Shown here piece by piece: positions 21,322 to 29,384 of a DNA stretch of 64,000 nucleotides. The DNA is from Sphingobium bisphenolivorans (lineage in GTDB: Bacteria; Pseudomonadota; Alphaproteobacteria; Sphingomonadales; Sphingomonadaceae), in NCBI RefSeq assembly GCF_000412635.1, contig NZ_ASTG01000009.1, forward strand, positions 1 through 64,000, in the 5' to 3' direction. Under the pieces are notes generated by a model that was not told the DNA's origin, made no database searches, and saw only the letters and a program-made list of their open reading frames with translations. Positions within the stretch are counted from its first letter, which is position 1, and every line of letters begins with the position of its first letter. A program made the translations under genes and the position numbers.

Positions 21322-22931
21322 CGCTCTGCGCTCCATGGTTCGAGCTCATCGCTAAGCTCGGCATCGGGGAAGGCAGCGAGCGCCGCCTTGACCACCGGGG
21401 TTTCCATAATCTGCGCGCGAATATCCTCGCGCTGCTGTTCTTCCTGCGCCATCAGCGTCGGCGCAACCGGTCCTTCGCCCTGCCGCACCTGCCATGTAAC
21501 GCCGGTGATGTCCTTAAGGGCCCGCGCGACCTCGCGGAAGAAATCGCCCTCGCCATGCCACGGGTGGGTGAGACGAATTTCGAGCAAGGGGGGCGCGAAC
21601 TGCGACAGGCCTGCGCAGTCCTTGAGATGCTGGGACAATTGCCCCCTGCCGCGGGTGTAGAGCAATTCGATCAGATCCTCGAAACTGGTCGGCAGTTGGG
21701 AGACCGATTTACCGGAGGCGGCGGATGCTTGCAGTGCGGGCACAGAAGCGCCCGGCGCTCCTTCGCGAAGGAGACGCGCGATCTCTCCGGGATCGGGCAT
21801 GGTCGCGGCATGCATGACGCGCAGCAGTGCCATTTCGCAGGACTCGATCGGCAGCACCGCGTTTGCGACCTCGTCATGTCCCTTGAGCAGCAGTTGCCAG
21901 AGACGATGAAGCGGCGCGAAGCCAAGCTGTGAAGCCCATTCGGCCAGCGCCTCGCGTTCCTCGGCGGACTGGCCCGGATTGGAGATGTCACGCCCGGCCT
22001 TCACCAACGTGACGGCGTGAACCAGTTCCAGCAGGCCGCGCATCAGCGACAGCGGTTCTACGCCCAGCGCATATTGATCGCGAACAGCGCCGAGCAGCGC
22101 GCCGGTATGGCCCTCAAGCAGGAGCGCGAGCAGGCGGCGGGTCGAACCACGATCCGACAGGCCCAACATGTCGCGCACCTGAGCCGCGGTGACCAGCGGG
22201 GCGCCCTCCCCCATCTCGGCATGGGCGATGGCCTGGTCGAGAATCGAGAGGCCGTCGCGCGCGGAGCCCTCGGCGGCTTGCGCGATGAGTGCGAGCGCGT
22301 CGGGCTCGGCGGCGACCGACTCCGCCTCCACCACATGGGCGAAATGAGCCGCGAGCAACTCAGCCGGGATGCGGCGGAGGTCGAAGCGCTGGCAGCGGGA
22401 CAGGACGGTCACCGGCACCTTGTTCACTTCGGTCGTCGCGAAGAGGAATTTCACATGCGCCGGCGGTTCCTCCAGCGTCTTCAAAAGCGCGTTGAACGCG
22501 TTTTTCGAAAGCATGTGCACTTCGTCTATGATGTAGATTTTGTAGCGCGCCGACACCGCGGCGTAGCGGACCGCCTCAATGATCTCGCGCACATCGTCGA
22601 CGCCGGTATGGCTCGCAGCGTCCATCTCCACGACGTCGATATGCCGCCCCTCCGCGATGGCCGTGCAGGGTTCGCAGACACCGCAGGGGTCGATGGTGGG
22701 ACCACCCTGGCCATCCGGCCCGACGCAGTTCAGCGCCTTGGCTATCAACCGCGCGGTCGAGGTTTTGCCGACGCCCCGAACGCCGGTCATCAGGAACGCA
22801 TGAGCGAGCCGGCCTCTGCGGATCGCATTGCCGAGCGTCTGGACCATCGCGTCCTGCCCGATCAGCTCCCGAAAATTGCGCGGGCGATATTTGCGCGCAA
22901 GGACGCGATAGGGCTGAGGTGAATCGGACAT
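21318..22931 (-). CDS. dnaX: DNA polymerase III subunit gamma/tau
   Basis: Clamp-loader ATPase that loads the sliding clamp and links the two polymerase cores. The 537-residue protein has RKYRPRNFRELIGQ at the start, Walker A GVRGVGKTSTA, a zinc module of four Cys (CVGPDG...CGVCEPC) and Walker B YIIDEVHMLS, with SRC in the sensor region. The C-terminal third is shorter than E. coli tau and less conserved. Whether a frameshifted short form is made cannot be decided by eye. It follows the SRP RNA and precedes ybaB, a common alphaproteobacterial order. Confidence 0.96.
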   Translation of the reverse strand: MSDSPQPYRVLARKYRPRNFRELIGQDAMVQTLGNAIRRGRLAHAFLMTGVRGVGKTSTARLIAKALNCVGPDGQGGPTIDPCGVCEPCTAIAEGRHIDVVEMDAASHTGVDDVREIIEAVRYAAVSARYKIYIIDEVHMLSKNAFNALLKTLEEPPAHVKFLFATTEVNKVPVTVLSRCQRFDLRRIPAELLAAHFAHVVEAESVAAEPDALALIAQAAEGSARDGLSILDQAIAHAEMGEGAPLVTAAQVRDMLGLSDRGSTRRLLALLLEGHTGALLGAVRDQYALGVEPLSLMRGLLELVHAVTLVKAGRDISNPGQSAEEREALAEWASQLGFAPLHRLWQLLLKGHDEVANAVLPIESCEMALLRVMHAATMPDPGEIARLLREGAPGASVPALQASAASGKSVSQLPTSFEDLIELLYTRGRGQLSQHLKDCAGLSQFAPPLLEIRLTHPWHGEGDFFREVARALKDITGVTWQVRQGEGPVAPTLMAQEEQQREDIRAQIMETPVVKAALAAFPDAELSDELEPWSAER

Positions 22932-22984
22932 CGGTGCAGTCTAGCGGCTAGTTGCGAGGCTGTCGAAGCCGGAAAGCTGGATGG

Positions 22985-23079
22985 AGGTGGGAGCCGGAAC
23001 GACCCGCAGCGAAATCACTGTGGCTGCTTCCGTCAGGACCTGACCAGGTTCGCGACGACTACGTCCGCCCGACTCCCGG
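22985..23079 (-). ncRNA. ffs: Signal recognition particle RNA (small bacterial 4.5S type)
   Basis: On the reverse strand the hallmark of the SRP RNA tip is present: GGTCAGGTCCTGACGGAAGC followed by AGCC (close to GGTCAGGTCC-GGAAGGAAGCAGCC). The ends pair: GGGAGTCG (23077-23070) with CGGCTCCC (22996-22989). The position just upstream of dnaX is usual. The exact ends are estimates of a few bases. Confidence 0.9.
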
Positions 23080-23192
23080 CGCGGCATATGGCGAAAGGCG
23101 GCGGCGATGGCAAGCTCATCGTGGGCGAAGAACGAGCAGATACAAAAACGGTACTGCTACGAAGGCAGGAGCGGCGTTCTATGAGGCCTCTG

Positions 23193-24128
23193 CTATCGCA
23201 GACCCGTCTTCTGCGCCTTGCCGACGAAATCCAGCGCGGCGCTCGCGGTTTCGGCGATGGCGGCTTCGGCGGCCTTGGAGTCCACCCTTGGCCGGTCGAG
23301 ATAGATGGCGAGAATATATTCCTCTCCCGAGGGCGCCTTCACCAGTGCCACGTCATTATAGGCGGTGCCGCAACTCCCCGTCTTGCTGCCGGAGGTCCAG
23401 CCCTTGGGCAGCCCCGCCTTGATGCGGTTGGCACCCGTGCTGCTGGCGTTCAGCCAGCCGCGCAGCTTGGCAGCGCTGTCCGGCTTGAGGTCGCGGAAGA
23501 TCAAGCGCGCCATCAGGCCAGCCATGGCAGCGGGGCTGGTAGTGTCACGCTCGTCGCCTGCCGCATTCTCGTTGAGAGAAGGCTCGGTCCGGTCGAGGCG
23601 GGTAACTGTGTCGCCATGCGCGCGGATGTAACGGGTAAGGCCTTCAGGCCCGCCGATCATCGGCAGCAGCAGGTTGGCCGCGCTGTTGTCGCTGAGTTCG
23701 ACAGCGGCAGCGGCCAGTTCATCCATCGACATGCGGCCGCGTTTGAGGTTCTTTTTGACGGCGGGCGCATGTTCCAGGATGTCCGCCTTGCCGAAGCTGA
23801 TCTCGCCTTCAAGCCCGAACTTGCCGCCTTCCGCGCCCGTCAGCACGGCTGCGGCAAGGGGGGCCTTGAAGGTCGAGCACATGGCGAATCGCTCGTCGCG
23901 GTTGAAGCCGAGGATGAGCGCGCCGCGGCTGTCCACCAGAGCAACGCCCAACCGCCCACCCGTCTCAGCCTCGATCTGCTTGGGATTACGCACCGAGTTC
24001 ATGGCGGATTGCGTTACGGTGTAGCGCGGCGGCGCCGGCAGCAGCGATTGGCGCGAGGGACTCTCCTGCGCCACGGCAGGTGCGGCAAGGACCAGCACGG
24101 CGAGGGCCGGCAGAAAACGACTCGGCAT
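23193..24128 (-). CDS. Class A beta-lactamase with carbapenemase-type cysteine pair
   Basis: Secreted serine beta-lactamase. From the ATG at 24128 the protein has 311 residues: signal peptide MPSRFLPALAVLVLAAPAVA, a linker, then the catalytic domain. Motifs are S85-T-F-K88, SDN at 146-148, E182-P-S-L-N186 in the omega loop and K249-T-G251. Cys84 just before the catalytic Ser and Cys253 just after KTGS correspond to the Cys69-Cys238 pair seen in class A carbapenemases such as KPC and SME. Arg235 in TGANRIKAG matches their Arg220. The longer open frame (to 24218) is rejected because it hides the signal peptide. It follows the ferredoxin gene by 8 bases. The actual spectrum is unknown. Confidence 0.92.
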   Translation of the reverse strand: MPSRFLPALAVLVLAAPAVAQESPSRQSLLPAPPRYTVTQSAMNSVRNPKQIEAETGGRLGVALVDSRGALILGFNRDERFAMCSTFKAPLAAAVLTGAEGGKFGLEGEISFGKADILEHAPAVKKNLKRGRMSMDELAAAAVELSDNSAANLLLPMIGGPEGLTRYIRAHGDTVTRLDRTEPSLNENAAGDERDTTSPAAMAGLMARLIFRDLKPDSAAKLRGWLNASSTGANRIKAGLPKGWTSGSKTGSCGTAYNDVALVKAPSGEEYILAIYLDRPRVDSKAAEAAIAETASAALDFVGKAQKTGLR

Positions 24129-24136
24129 CAGCGTGA

Positions 24137-24472
24137 CTACATCCCCTGCATATTGTGGGATTCGCCGGGAATGCGCACCGTCAGACTGTCCAGCCGTTCG
24201 TCGAGCACGATCTGGCACGAAAGGCGGCTGGTGCGGGTCGCAGCGGCGGCGAGGTCGAGCATATCCTCTTCATCCTCCGAAGCCTTGTCCAGCTTGGTGA
24301 AATCGTCCGCCTCGACAATGACATGACAGGTGGAGCAGGCCATCTGCCCTTCGCACGTGCCCTCCAGCGGCTGGCCATTGGCCTGCGCGACGTCCAGCAG
24401 AACCGAGCCAGCCGGCGCATCAACCTGCTGCCGATGCTCTCCATCGGCGCTGATGAAGATTACCCTGGTCAT
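24137..24472 (-). CDS. 2Fe-2S ferredoxin, adrenodoxin type
   Basis: Electron carrier of 111 residues. Four cluster ligands are visible: C40, C46 and C49 in GTCEGQMACSTCHVIV, and C86 in SRLSCQIVL. The spacing C-x5-C-x2-C and the acidic stretch DKASEDEEDML belong to the Isc/adrenodoxin type that serves Fe-S assembly or P450 systems. It lies 16 bases after the second cysteine desulfurase gene, which favours a role in Fe-S or sulfur transfer. No ferredoxin reductase or HscA/HscB genes are adjacent. Confidence 0.93.
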   Translation of the reverse strand: MTRVIFISADGEHRQQVDAPAGSVLLDVAQANGQPLEGTCEGQMACSTCHVIVEADDFTKLDKASEDEEDMLDLAAAATRTSRLSCQIVLDERLDSLTVRIPGESHNMQGM

Positions 24473-24488
24473 AGTGCGACTTCCCTAC

Positions 24489-25577
24489 TCACGACGCTGC
24501 TTTTGCAGCTGCCATTTCCACCGTCCTCGCAGCATCCTCCAGATCGGTCAATGTCGTGTAGCGGCCAAAGCCGATCCGCACCGATCCCCGCGCCTCGGCA
24601 TCCGAGAGGCCGAGCGCGCGCAGCACATGGCTAGGCCGTCCCGACCCGCTCGCGCAAGCGCTGCCGAGCGAAAATGCGACATTGCGGCATTCGGACAACA
24701 GCCGCGCACCATCAACACCCTCCCGGCGAAGGTTGAGATTGCCATGATAGCGCATGTCGGCGCTGCCGTTGAGCGTCCAGTTATGAAACAGGGCGATGGC
24801 GCGGGTCCAGAGCTGCTCGACATGCGCATGGTCTGCATCAGCGCGTTCGCGCATCAGGCGGGCAGCGGCGCCGAACCCGGCACATAGGGCGGGCGACAGC
24901 GTACCGGACCGCAGCCCAGCCTCCTGCCCCCCGCCATGGATCAGCGGCGTAAGCGCCAAGCCGTCCCGCAGCCAGAGGCCGCCTATGCCCTTGGGCCCGT
25001 GAACCTTATGGGCGCTGATGGCGATCATGTCGCATTGGTCGGGGATGGGCACGCGGCCGTAGCCTTGCACGGCATCGCAGAGGAACAAGGCACCGGCGCG
25101 ATGGGCAAGCTCCGCCAGTTCGGCAATCGGCTGGATCACGCCGATCTCATTATTGACCAACATTGCGGCGACCAGCGCAATGCCTGGACGGATGGCCGCG
25201 GCTGCGGCAGTCAGGTCGACCAGACCGTCGCCGCCGACGGGCAAAATGGTGACGGAGCGACCTGCCCGGCCCATCGCCTCCACCGTGTCGAGCACCGCCG
25301 CATGTTCGGTAGCAACGGTGACGAGGTCGCCAGCCGGGGCGCCCTGAATCGCCATGTTCAGCGCTTCGGTCGCGCCGGACGTAAAGAGCAGACGGCCGCC
25401 GCCAGGAAGCAGCTTGCCCACTTCGGCACGGGCAACCTCCACATGGGCGGCGGCTGCACGGCCAAGGCGATGGGCGCTGTGCGGATTGGCGAACTGATCC
25501 CGCAGCAGCGGCACCATTGCCTCAAATGCTTCCGGCGCGAGCGGCGTCGTCGCCTGATAATCGAGATAGATGGTCAT
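24489..25577 (-). CDS. Cysteine desulfurase (NifS/IscS-type), second of a pair
   Basis: PLP enzyme that takes sulfur from cysteine. The 362-residue protein begins MTIYLDYQATTPLAPEA and carries LLFTSGATEALNMAI, the VNNEIGVIQP block, the PLP lysine in SAHKVHGPKG and the sulfur-accepting Cys in FSLGSACASGSGRPSHVL. The true start at 25577 overlaps the stop of the upstream paralogue as ATGA, so the nine extra N-terminal codons of the longer frame are rejected. It carries its own variant residues and is clearly diverged from its neighbour, so this is an old duplication. The acceptor of the sulfur is not evident. Confidence 0.92.
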   Translation of the reverse strand: MTIYLDYQATTPLAPEAFEAMVPLLRDQFANPHSAHRLGRAAAAHVEVARAEVGKLLPGGGRLLFTSGATEALNMAIQGAPAGDLVTVATEHAAVLDTVEAMGRAGRSVTILPVGGDGLVDLTAAAAAIRPGIALVAAMLVNNEIGVIQPIAELAELAHRAGALFLCDAVQGYGRVPIPDQCDMIAISAHKVHGPKGIGGLWLRDGLALTPLIHGGGQEAGLRSGTLSPALCAGFGAAARLMRERADADHAHVEQLWTRAIALFHNWTLNGSADMRYHGNLNLRREGVDGARLLSECRNVAFSLGSACASGSGRPSHVLRALGLSDAEARGSVRIGFGRYTTLTDLEDAARTVEMAAAKAAS

Positions 25578-26623
25578 CGGGTGCGCGCCGCCATCTGCGT
25601 CCATGCTGCGATGAAGCGGTCGATGTCGGCCTCGCTGGTGGTGGGGCCGAAGCTGACGCGGATGACTTCGGCCGCCTGGGTTTCGCCCCAGCCCATGGCT
25701 TTGAGGACATGGCTGGTCTTGAGCGAGCCGGAGGAGCAGGCGCTTCCGGCAGAAACGGAGATGCCGGCGAGATCGAACTGAATAAGCTGCGCACGGGCGG
25801 ACACGCCGGGCATGCGGTAGCTGGCGATCGAGGGAATGCGCGGCGCATCGCGCGCGACAATCTTTCCACCCGCAGACTCGATGGCGACATCAAGCTTCTG
25901 CCGGAGTTGCGCGGCGGCGGTTAGCCAGTCGGGCCGCATTTCGAGCGCTGCGGCCATGGCGAGAATAGCTGGCAGGTTCTCGGTACCGGCGCGATAGCCC
26001 TGCTCCTGACCGCCGCTGGGATGGATCAGGGCCAGGTCCTTGATGAGCAGGGCGCCGATGCCGGGCGGGCCGCCGAACTTATGCGCGCTGATGGCGATCA
26101 TGTCGGCGTCGGGCAGCGGGAGCTTGCCGGCGCTCTGCGCGCAGTCGGCGAAGAGGATGATGCCGGCGCGGTCCATCTGTTCGAGCGGCTGGATGACGCC
26201 GGTTTCATTGTTGACGTGCTGGAGGGCGAGGATCGTACCATCTTCGTCATTCCGGCGAAGACGGGAATGACGGACGAGGCCATCGCCGTCCACCTCCAAC
26301 CGCTCCGCTGTCGGCGTCACCCGCAACACCGCGTCATGCTCGATCAGTGAGGTGAGGGTTCGGTTCGCCTTTGCGCGCGTGAGGCCGATCGCGATGGCTT
26401 CGCTGGCGCCGGAGGTGAAGATGACCTGCCCTGCCCAGCCGAGCGCCACGGCGATGCGTCGGCGGGCGTCCTCCAGCGCAGCGCGGGCAGCGCGGCCGTC
26501 GCTGTGCGGGCTCGAGGGGTTCGACCAGCGGTCCAGACCCTCGATCATGGCCGCCTTGACCGCAGGCAGCACCGGGGTGGTGGCGGCATGATCCAGATAG
26601 AGACGATCGGAAGCCACGGGCAA
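25574..26623 (-). CDS. Cysteine desulfurase (NifS/IscS-type), first of a pair
   Basis: PLP-dependent sulfur donor enzyme of 349 residues. Signatures are LYLDHAATTPVLPAV, VIFTSGASEAIAIG, VNNETGVIQP, Lys182 in SAHKFGGPPG and Cys296 in SVSAGSACSSGSLKTSHVL. A small palindromic repeat lies inside the gene (26245-26272) and codes for about residues 118-127 (RHSRLRRNDE), where relatives have a DLxAL-type helix. The total length is not increased compared with the paralogue downstream. It is divergent from the alpha/beta hydrolase at 26763 and leads the cluster that ends with ferredoxin and beta-lactamase. Confidence 0.92.
   Translation of the reverse strand: MPVASDRLYLDHAATTPVLPAVKAAMIEGLDRWSNPSSPHSDGRAARAALEDARRRIAVALGWAGQVIFTSGASEAIAIGLTRAKANRTLTSLIEHDAVLRVTPTAERLEVDGDGLVRHSRLRRNDEDGTILALQHVNNETGVIQPLEQMDRAGIILFADCAQSAGKLPLPDADMIAISAHKFGGPPGIGALLIKDLALIHPSGGQEQGYRAGTENLPAILAMAAALEMRPDWLTAAAQLRQKLDVAIESAGGKIVARDAPRIPSIASYRMPGVSARAQLIQFDLAGISVSAGSACSSGSLKTSHVLKAMGWGETQAAEVIRVSFGPTTSEADIDRFIAAWTQMAARTR
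26245..26272. repeat. Palindromic repeat inside a cysteine desulfurase gene
   Basis: CGTCATTCC at 26245-26253 and GGAATGACG at 26264-26272 form a perfect 9-bp stem with a 10-base loop. The consensus CGTCATTCC..GGAATGACG is a common intergenic palindrome in sphingomonads; here it is read in frame. Confidence 0.75.
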
Positions 26624-26762
26624 GGATTACTCATTGATTGCGGAAATGGTGGCGACTTCTATATAGGCGGTTTGCCGCGCAGCGCCAGCCTTGGCCGCTG
26701 CGCACCCCCCTTTGCCACCCCCCCTTGTTCAGGGGGACCGGCCCAGAACCATAACAGGTGCC

Positions 26763-27419
26763 ATGCCCGACGTTATCTTCCCCGGACCCGAAGGCCGCCT
26801 TGAAGGCCGCTTCAGCCCCCCGCCGCGTCCCCGCGCGCCCGTCGCGATGATCCTGCATCCGCACCCGCAGGGCGGCGGCACGATGAACGACCGGATCACG
26901 CAGGCGCTCTACAAGACCTTCGTAAGGCGCGGCTTCGCGGTACTGCGCTTTAACTTTCGAGGCGTGGGACGAAGTCAGGGAACGTTCGACAACGGCATCG
27001 GGGAATTGTCCGACGCCGCCGCTGCGCTCGACTGGGTGCAAAGCTTCCACCCCGAAGCGCAGACGACCTGGATCGCCGGCTTCTCCTTCGGCGCCTGGAT
27101 CGGCATGCAACTGCTGATGCGGCGGCCGGAAATCCGGGGCTTCATCTCGGTCGCGCCGCCGGCCAACATGTACGACTTCTCCTTCCTCGCGCCCTGCCCT
27201 TCGTCGGGCATCATCGTCCAGGGAACGGCCGACGAGGTGGTGACTGCCAGCGCCGTGCAGAAGCTGGTCGACAAGCTGCGCACCCAGAAGGGCATCACCA
27301 TCCATCACGACGAAATCCGTGGCGCGAACCACTTTTTCGAGCATGAGCTGGACCAGCTGATGAAGTCGGTCGACAATTATCTCGACATGCGCCTGTCGCC
27401 GGACTCGCCGATCCGCTGA
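26763..27419 (+). CDS. Alpha/beta hydrolase, dienelactone hydrolase/acyl-peptidase-like
   Basis: Cytoplasmic hydrolase of 218 residues from the ATG at 26763. The longer frame back to 26691 is Pro-rich and unlike the family. It shows the strand-turn MILHPHPQGGGTMND, RFNFRGVGRSQG, the nucleophile elbow GFSFGAWIG with Ser in GxSxG, a later Asp in GTADEVV and His in GANHFFEH. This is the compact family often annotated as a predicted hydrolase near cysteine desulfurase genes in alphaproteobacteria. The substrate is unknown. It is divergent from the desulfurase pair and followed by an intrinsic terminator. Confidence 0.85.
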   Translation: MPDVIFPGPEGRLEGRFSPPPRPRAPVAMILHPHPQGGGTMNDRITQALYKTFVRRGFAVLRFNFRGVGRSQGTFDNGIGELSDAAAALDWVQSFHPEAQTTWIAGFSFGAWIGMQLLMRRPEIRGFISVAPPANMYDFSFLAPCPSSGIIVQGTADEVVTASAVQKLVDKLRTQKGITIHHDEIRGANHFFEHELDQLMKSVDNYLDMRLSPDSPIR

Positions 27420-27441
27420 GCCGGAACACAGATGACCAAAT

Positions 27442-27468
27442 GGGACTGCCGAGAGGCGGTCCCTTTTT
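27442..27468 (+). terminator. Intrinsic terminator after the alpha/beta hydrolase gene
   Basis: GGGACTGCC-GAGA-GGCGGTCCC, a 9-bp stem with a tetraloop, followed by TTTTT. It begins 22 bases after the stop codon. Confidence 0.9.
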
Positions 27469-27549
27469 CTTTGGAGCGAAGCTGATTTCGGACGGCCAAG
27501 GAAATTTCCGCTTGGCCGACGCCCCTCCACCTTTTAGCCGCTGCCCGCG

Positions 27550-28638
27550 ATGCATGATCCCAAGCCAGAAGTCCGCCTGACCTGGAGCCGCTATTACAGC
27601 GCCTTCATTCCGGCCCAGCCTGCCCCGAACCTGTTCGACCGGCTGAAGGCGGCAAGCGGCGCGATCGGCGGCATTGCCGTGACAGGCCTGCTCTGCGGGC
27701 TGATGCTGGGCAACGGCCTCGCTCACCCCTTGCTGGTAGCTCCCATGGGCGCGTCCGCCGTATTGCTGTTTGCCGTGCCAGCCAGTCCGCTCGCCCAACC
27801 CTGGTCGGTTTTGGGCGGCAATGTCGTGTCGGCGCTGGCAGGGACGTTCATCGCGCTCCTCATCCCCGATCCGACGCTCGCGGCGGCGATGGCTGTGGGA
27901 CTGGCGATCGTCGCCATGTCGTTGTTGCGCTGCGTCCATCCCCCTGGCGGCGCGGTGGCGCTCTCTGCCGTGCTGGGGGCTGCCCATGCGCCGCCCAGCT
28001 ATATGTTCGCGCTGGTGCCGGTGGGGGTGAACACCGCTCTGCTGGTTGCTGCCGCCATCCTTTTTCACCGGTTGGCGAAGCATAACTACCCCCATGTTCC
28101 GCCTGCCCAGCCCCCCGGCACGCACGGAACCAGCGACCCCGCGCCTGTCTGGCGCACGCCGTCCCAGCAAGACATTGAGGACGCGCTCGCCAATTTCGGC
28201 GAGACGCTAGACGTGGATGCCACCGACCTGCAGGCGGTGCTGCACGACGCCGAACTGCGCGCGGCGGAACGGAGCCATGGCACACTGACCTGCGGCGCGA
28301 TCATGTCCCGCGACGTGATCAGCGTGCGGGATGATCAGCCTTCGTCCGATGCGGGAGCCGTGCTCCATGAACGGCGGTTGCTCTCACTTCCGGTGTTGGG
28401 CAAGGACGGGCGGGTGCAAGGCGTGATCGGGCCCCTTGACCTAGCGCGGGCAGGTTCTTTGGTGCGCGACATCATGTCGGAAGCCATGTTGGTCATGGAG
28501 GATACGCCGGTCGCCCGGCTGCTCCGTCCGCTCACCAGCGGCGAACGGCGCGAGGCCATCGTGATCGACGCGGATCATCGCCTGCGCGGCCTCGTGACCC
28601 AGACGGACCTGCTGGCGGCAGTCGCGCTCAGGGTCTAG
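27550..28638 (+). CDS. HPP-family membrane protein with C-terminal CBS domain pair
   Basis: A 362-residue inner-membrane protein. Residues of about 35-170 hold four to five hydrophobic segments with the HPP motif in CVHPPGGAVALSAVLG and the phrase HPLLVAPMGASAVLLF. From about residue 250 two CBS modules follow (AIMSRDVISVRDDQ and DIMSEAMLVMEDTPVARLL), ending in AIVIDADHRLRGLVTQTDLL. HPP proteins have been linked to nitrite transport, but bacterial members are mostly uncharacterised. The CBS pair suggests control by adenine nucleotides. Its stop overlaps the convergent gene at 28635 by four bases. Confidence 0.88.
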   Translation: MHDPKPEVRLTWSRYYSAFIPAQPAPNLFDRLKAASGAIGGIAVTGLLCGLMLGNGLAHPLLVAPMGASAVLLFAVPASPLAQPWSVLGGNVVSALAGTFIALLIPDPTLAAAMAVGLAIVAMSLLRCVHPPGGAVALSAVLGAAHAPPSYMFALVPVGVNTALLVAAAILFHRLAKHNYPHVPPAQPPGTHGTSDPAPVWRTPSQQDIEDALANFGETLDVDATDLQAVLHDAELRAAERSHGTLTCGAIMSRDVISVRDDQPSSDAGAVLHERRLLSLPVLGKDGRVQGVIGPLDLARAGSLVRDIMSEAMLVMEDTPVARLLRPLTSGERREAIVIDADHRLRGLVTQTDLLAAVALRV

Positions 28639-28832
28639 CGGCTTTCCTGTTCCAATGCTGGCAGATCGGGACCAGGGATCGCCGTGATGGCGACATTGGC
28701 GAACATGACAAGGCCCGCGATGATCATCAACGTGCCCCGCTTGCGATCTCCGCGCCTCACGATCGAATAGATGCCTCCGCCCGTGAGGAGAACTCCGGCG
28801 AGCATCAGGATGGATAATATTGTCCCTGCCAT
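28635..28832 (-). CDS. Small two-helix membrane protein, unknown function
   Basis: A 65-residue product if started at the ATG at 28832 (MAGTILSILMLAGVLLTGG); an alternative ATG lies at 28844. It has two hydrophobic segments separated by the basic loop RRGDRKRG. I do not recognise the family. It ends convergently against the HPP-CBS gene and reads away from rpiB. Coding is plausible because the hydrophobic-basic-hydrophobic pattern is well formed, but there is no outside support. Confidence 0.55.
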   Translation of the reverse strand: MAGTILSILMLAGVLLTGGGIYSIVRRGDRKRGTLMIIAGLVMFANVAITAIPGPDLPALEQESR

Positions 28833-28935
28833 GAAGCAGGCCATAGGCTGGCAGGTGGACGGTGGCAATTGCGCAGCGCAGCCCGTAAGAGGCGCGAGAA
28901 CGAATCACCTTATTCCGTGACAGGACGATATTGTC

Positions 28936-29373
28936 GTGAAAATCGCACTCGCTTCCGATCATGCCGCCGTTGATCTGAAGGCGGAACTTGCAGACTGGCT
29001 GCGCTCCGAAGGACATGAGGTCGATGATCTAGGGCCGGCGACTGCCGACCGCGTGGATTATCCCGATTTCGGCTACAAGCTGGCAACGACCGTCGCAACC
29101 GGCGCGGCCGAACGCGGTATTGCCCTGTGCGGATCGGGCATCGGCATTTCCATCGCCGTCAACCGCAATCCCGCCTGCCGCTGCGCCCTGGTGTCGGAGC
29201 CGCTTTCCGCCGCGCTCGCCCGTGAGCATAATGACGCCAATATTCTGGCACTCGGCGCCCGCCTGACCGGTGTCGACATGGCTAAGGCCTGCGTCACGGC
29301 TTTCCTCTCCACCGATTTCGGCGGTGGCCGCCATGCCGGCCGTGTCGAGAAACTCTCCCAGCCCGCGCTCTGA
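28936..29373 (+). CDS. rpiB: Ribose-5-phosphate isomerase B
   Basis: Interconverts ribose-5-phosphate and ribulose-5-phosphate in the pentose phosphate pathway. The 145-residue protein has the LacAB/RpiB features: D8-H9 in ASDHA, the phosphate loop and active Cys65 in [15 protein letters not shown], and [12 protein letters not shown]. The order rpiB-glyA-nrdR is common in alphaproteobacteria and supports an operon; glyA begins 11 bases after the stop. Confidence 0.95.
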   Translation: MKIALASDHAAVDLKAELADWLRSEGHEVDDLGPATADRVDYPDFGYKLATTVATGAAERGIALCGSGIGISIAVNRNPACRCALVSEPLSAALAREHNDANILALGARLTGVDMAKACVTAFLSTDFGGGRHAGRVEKLSQPAL

Positions 29374-29384
29374 AAGGACTTGAG

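Noticed and set aside
23040..23192. Possible second RNA or short gene between the SRP RNA and the beta-lactamase gene
   Set aside because: Beyond the SRP RNA 5' end no paired structure or plausible short ORF with a ribosome binding site was found.
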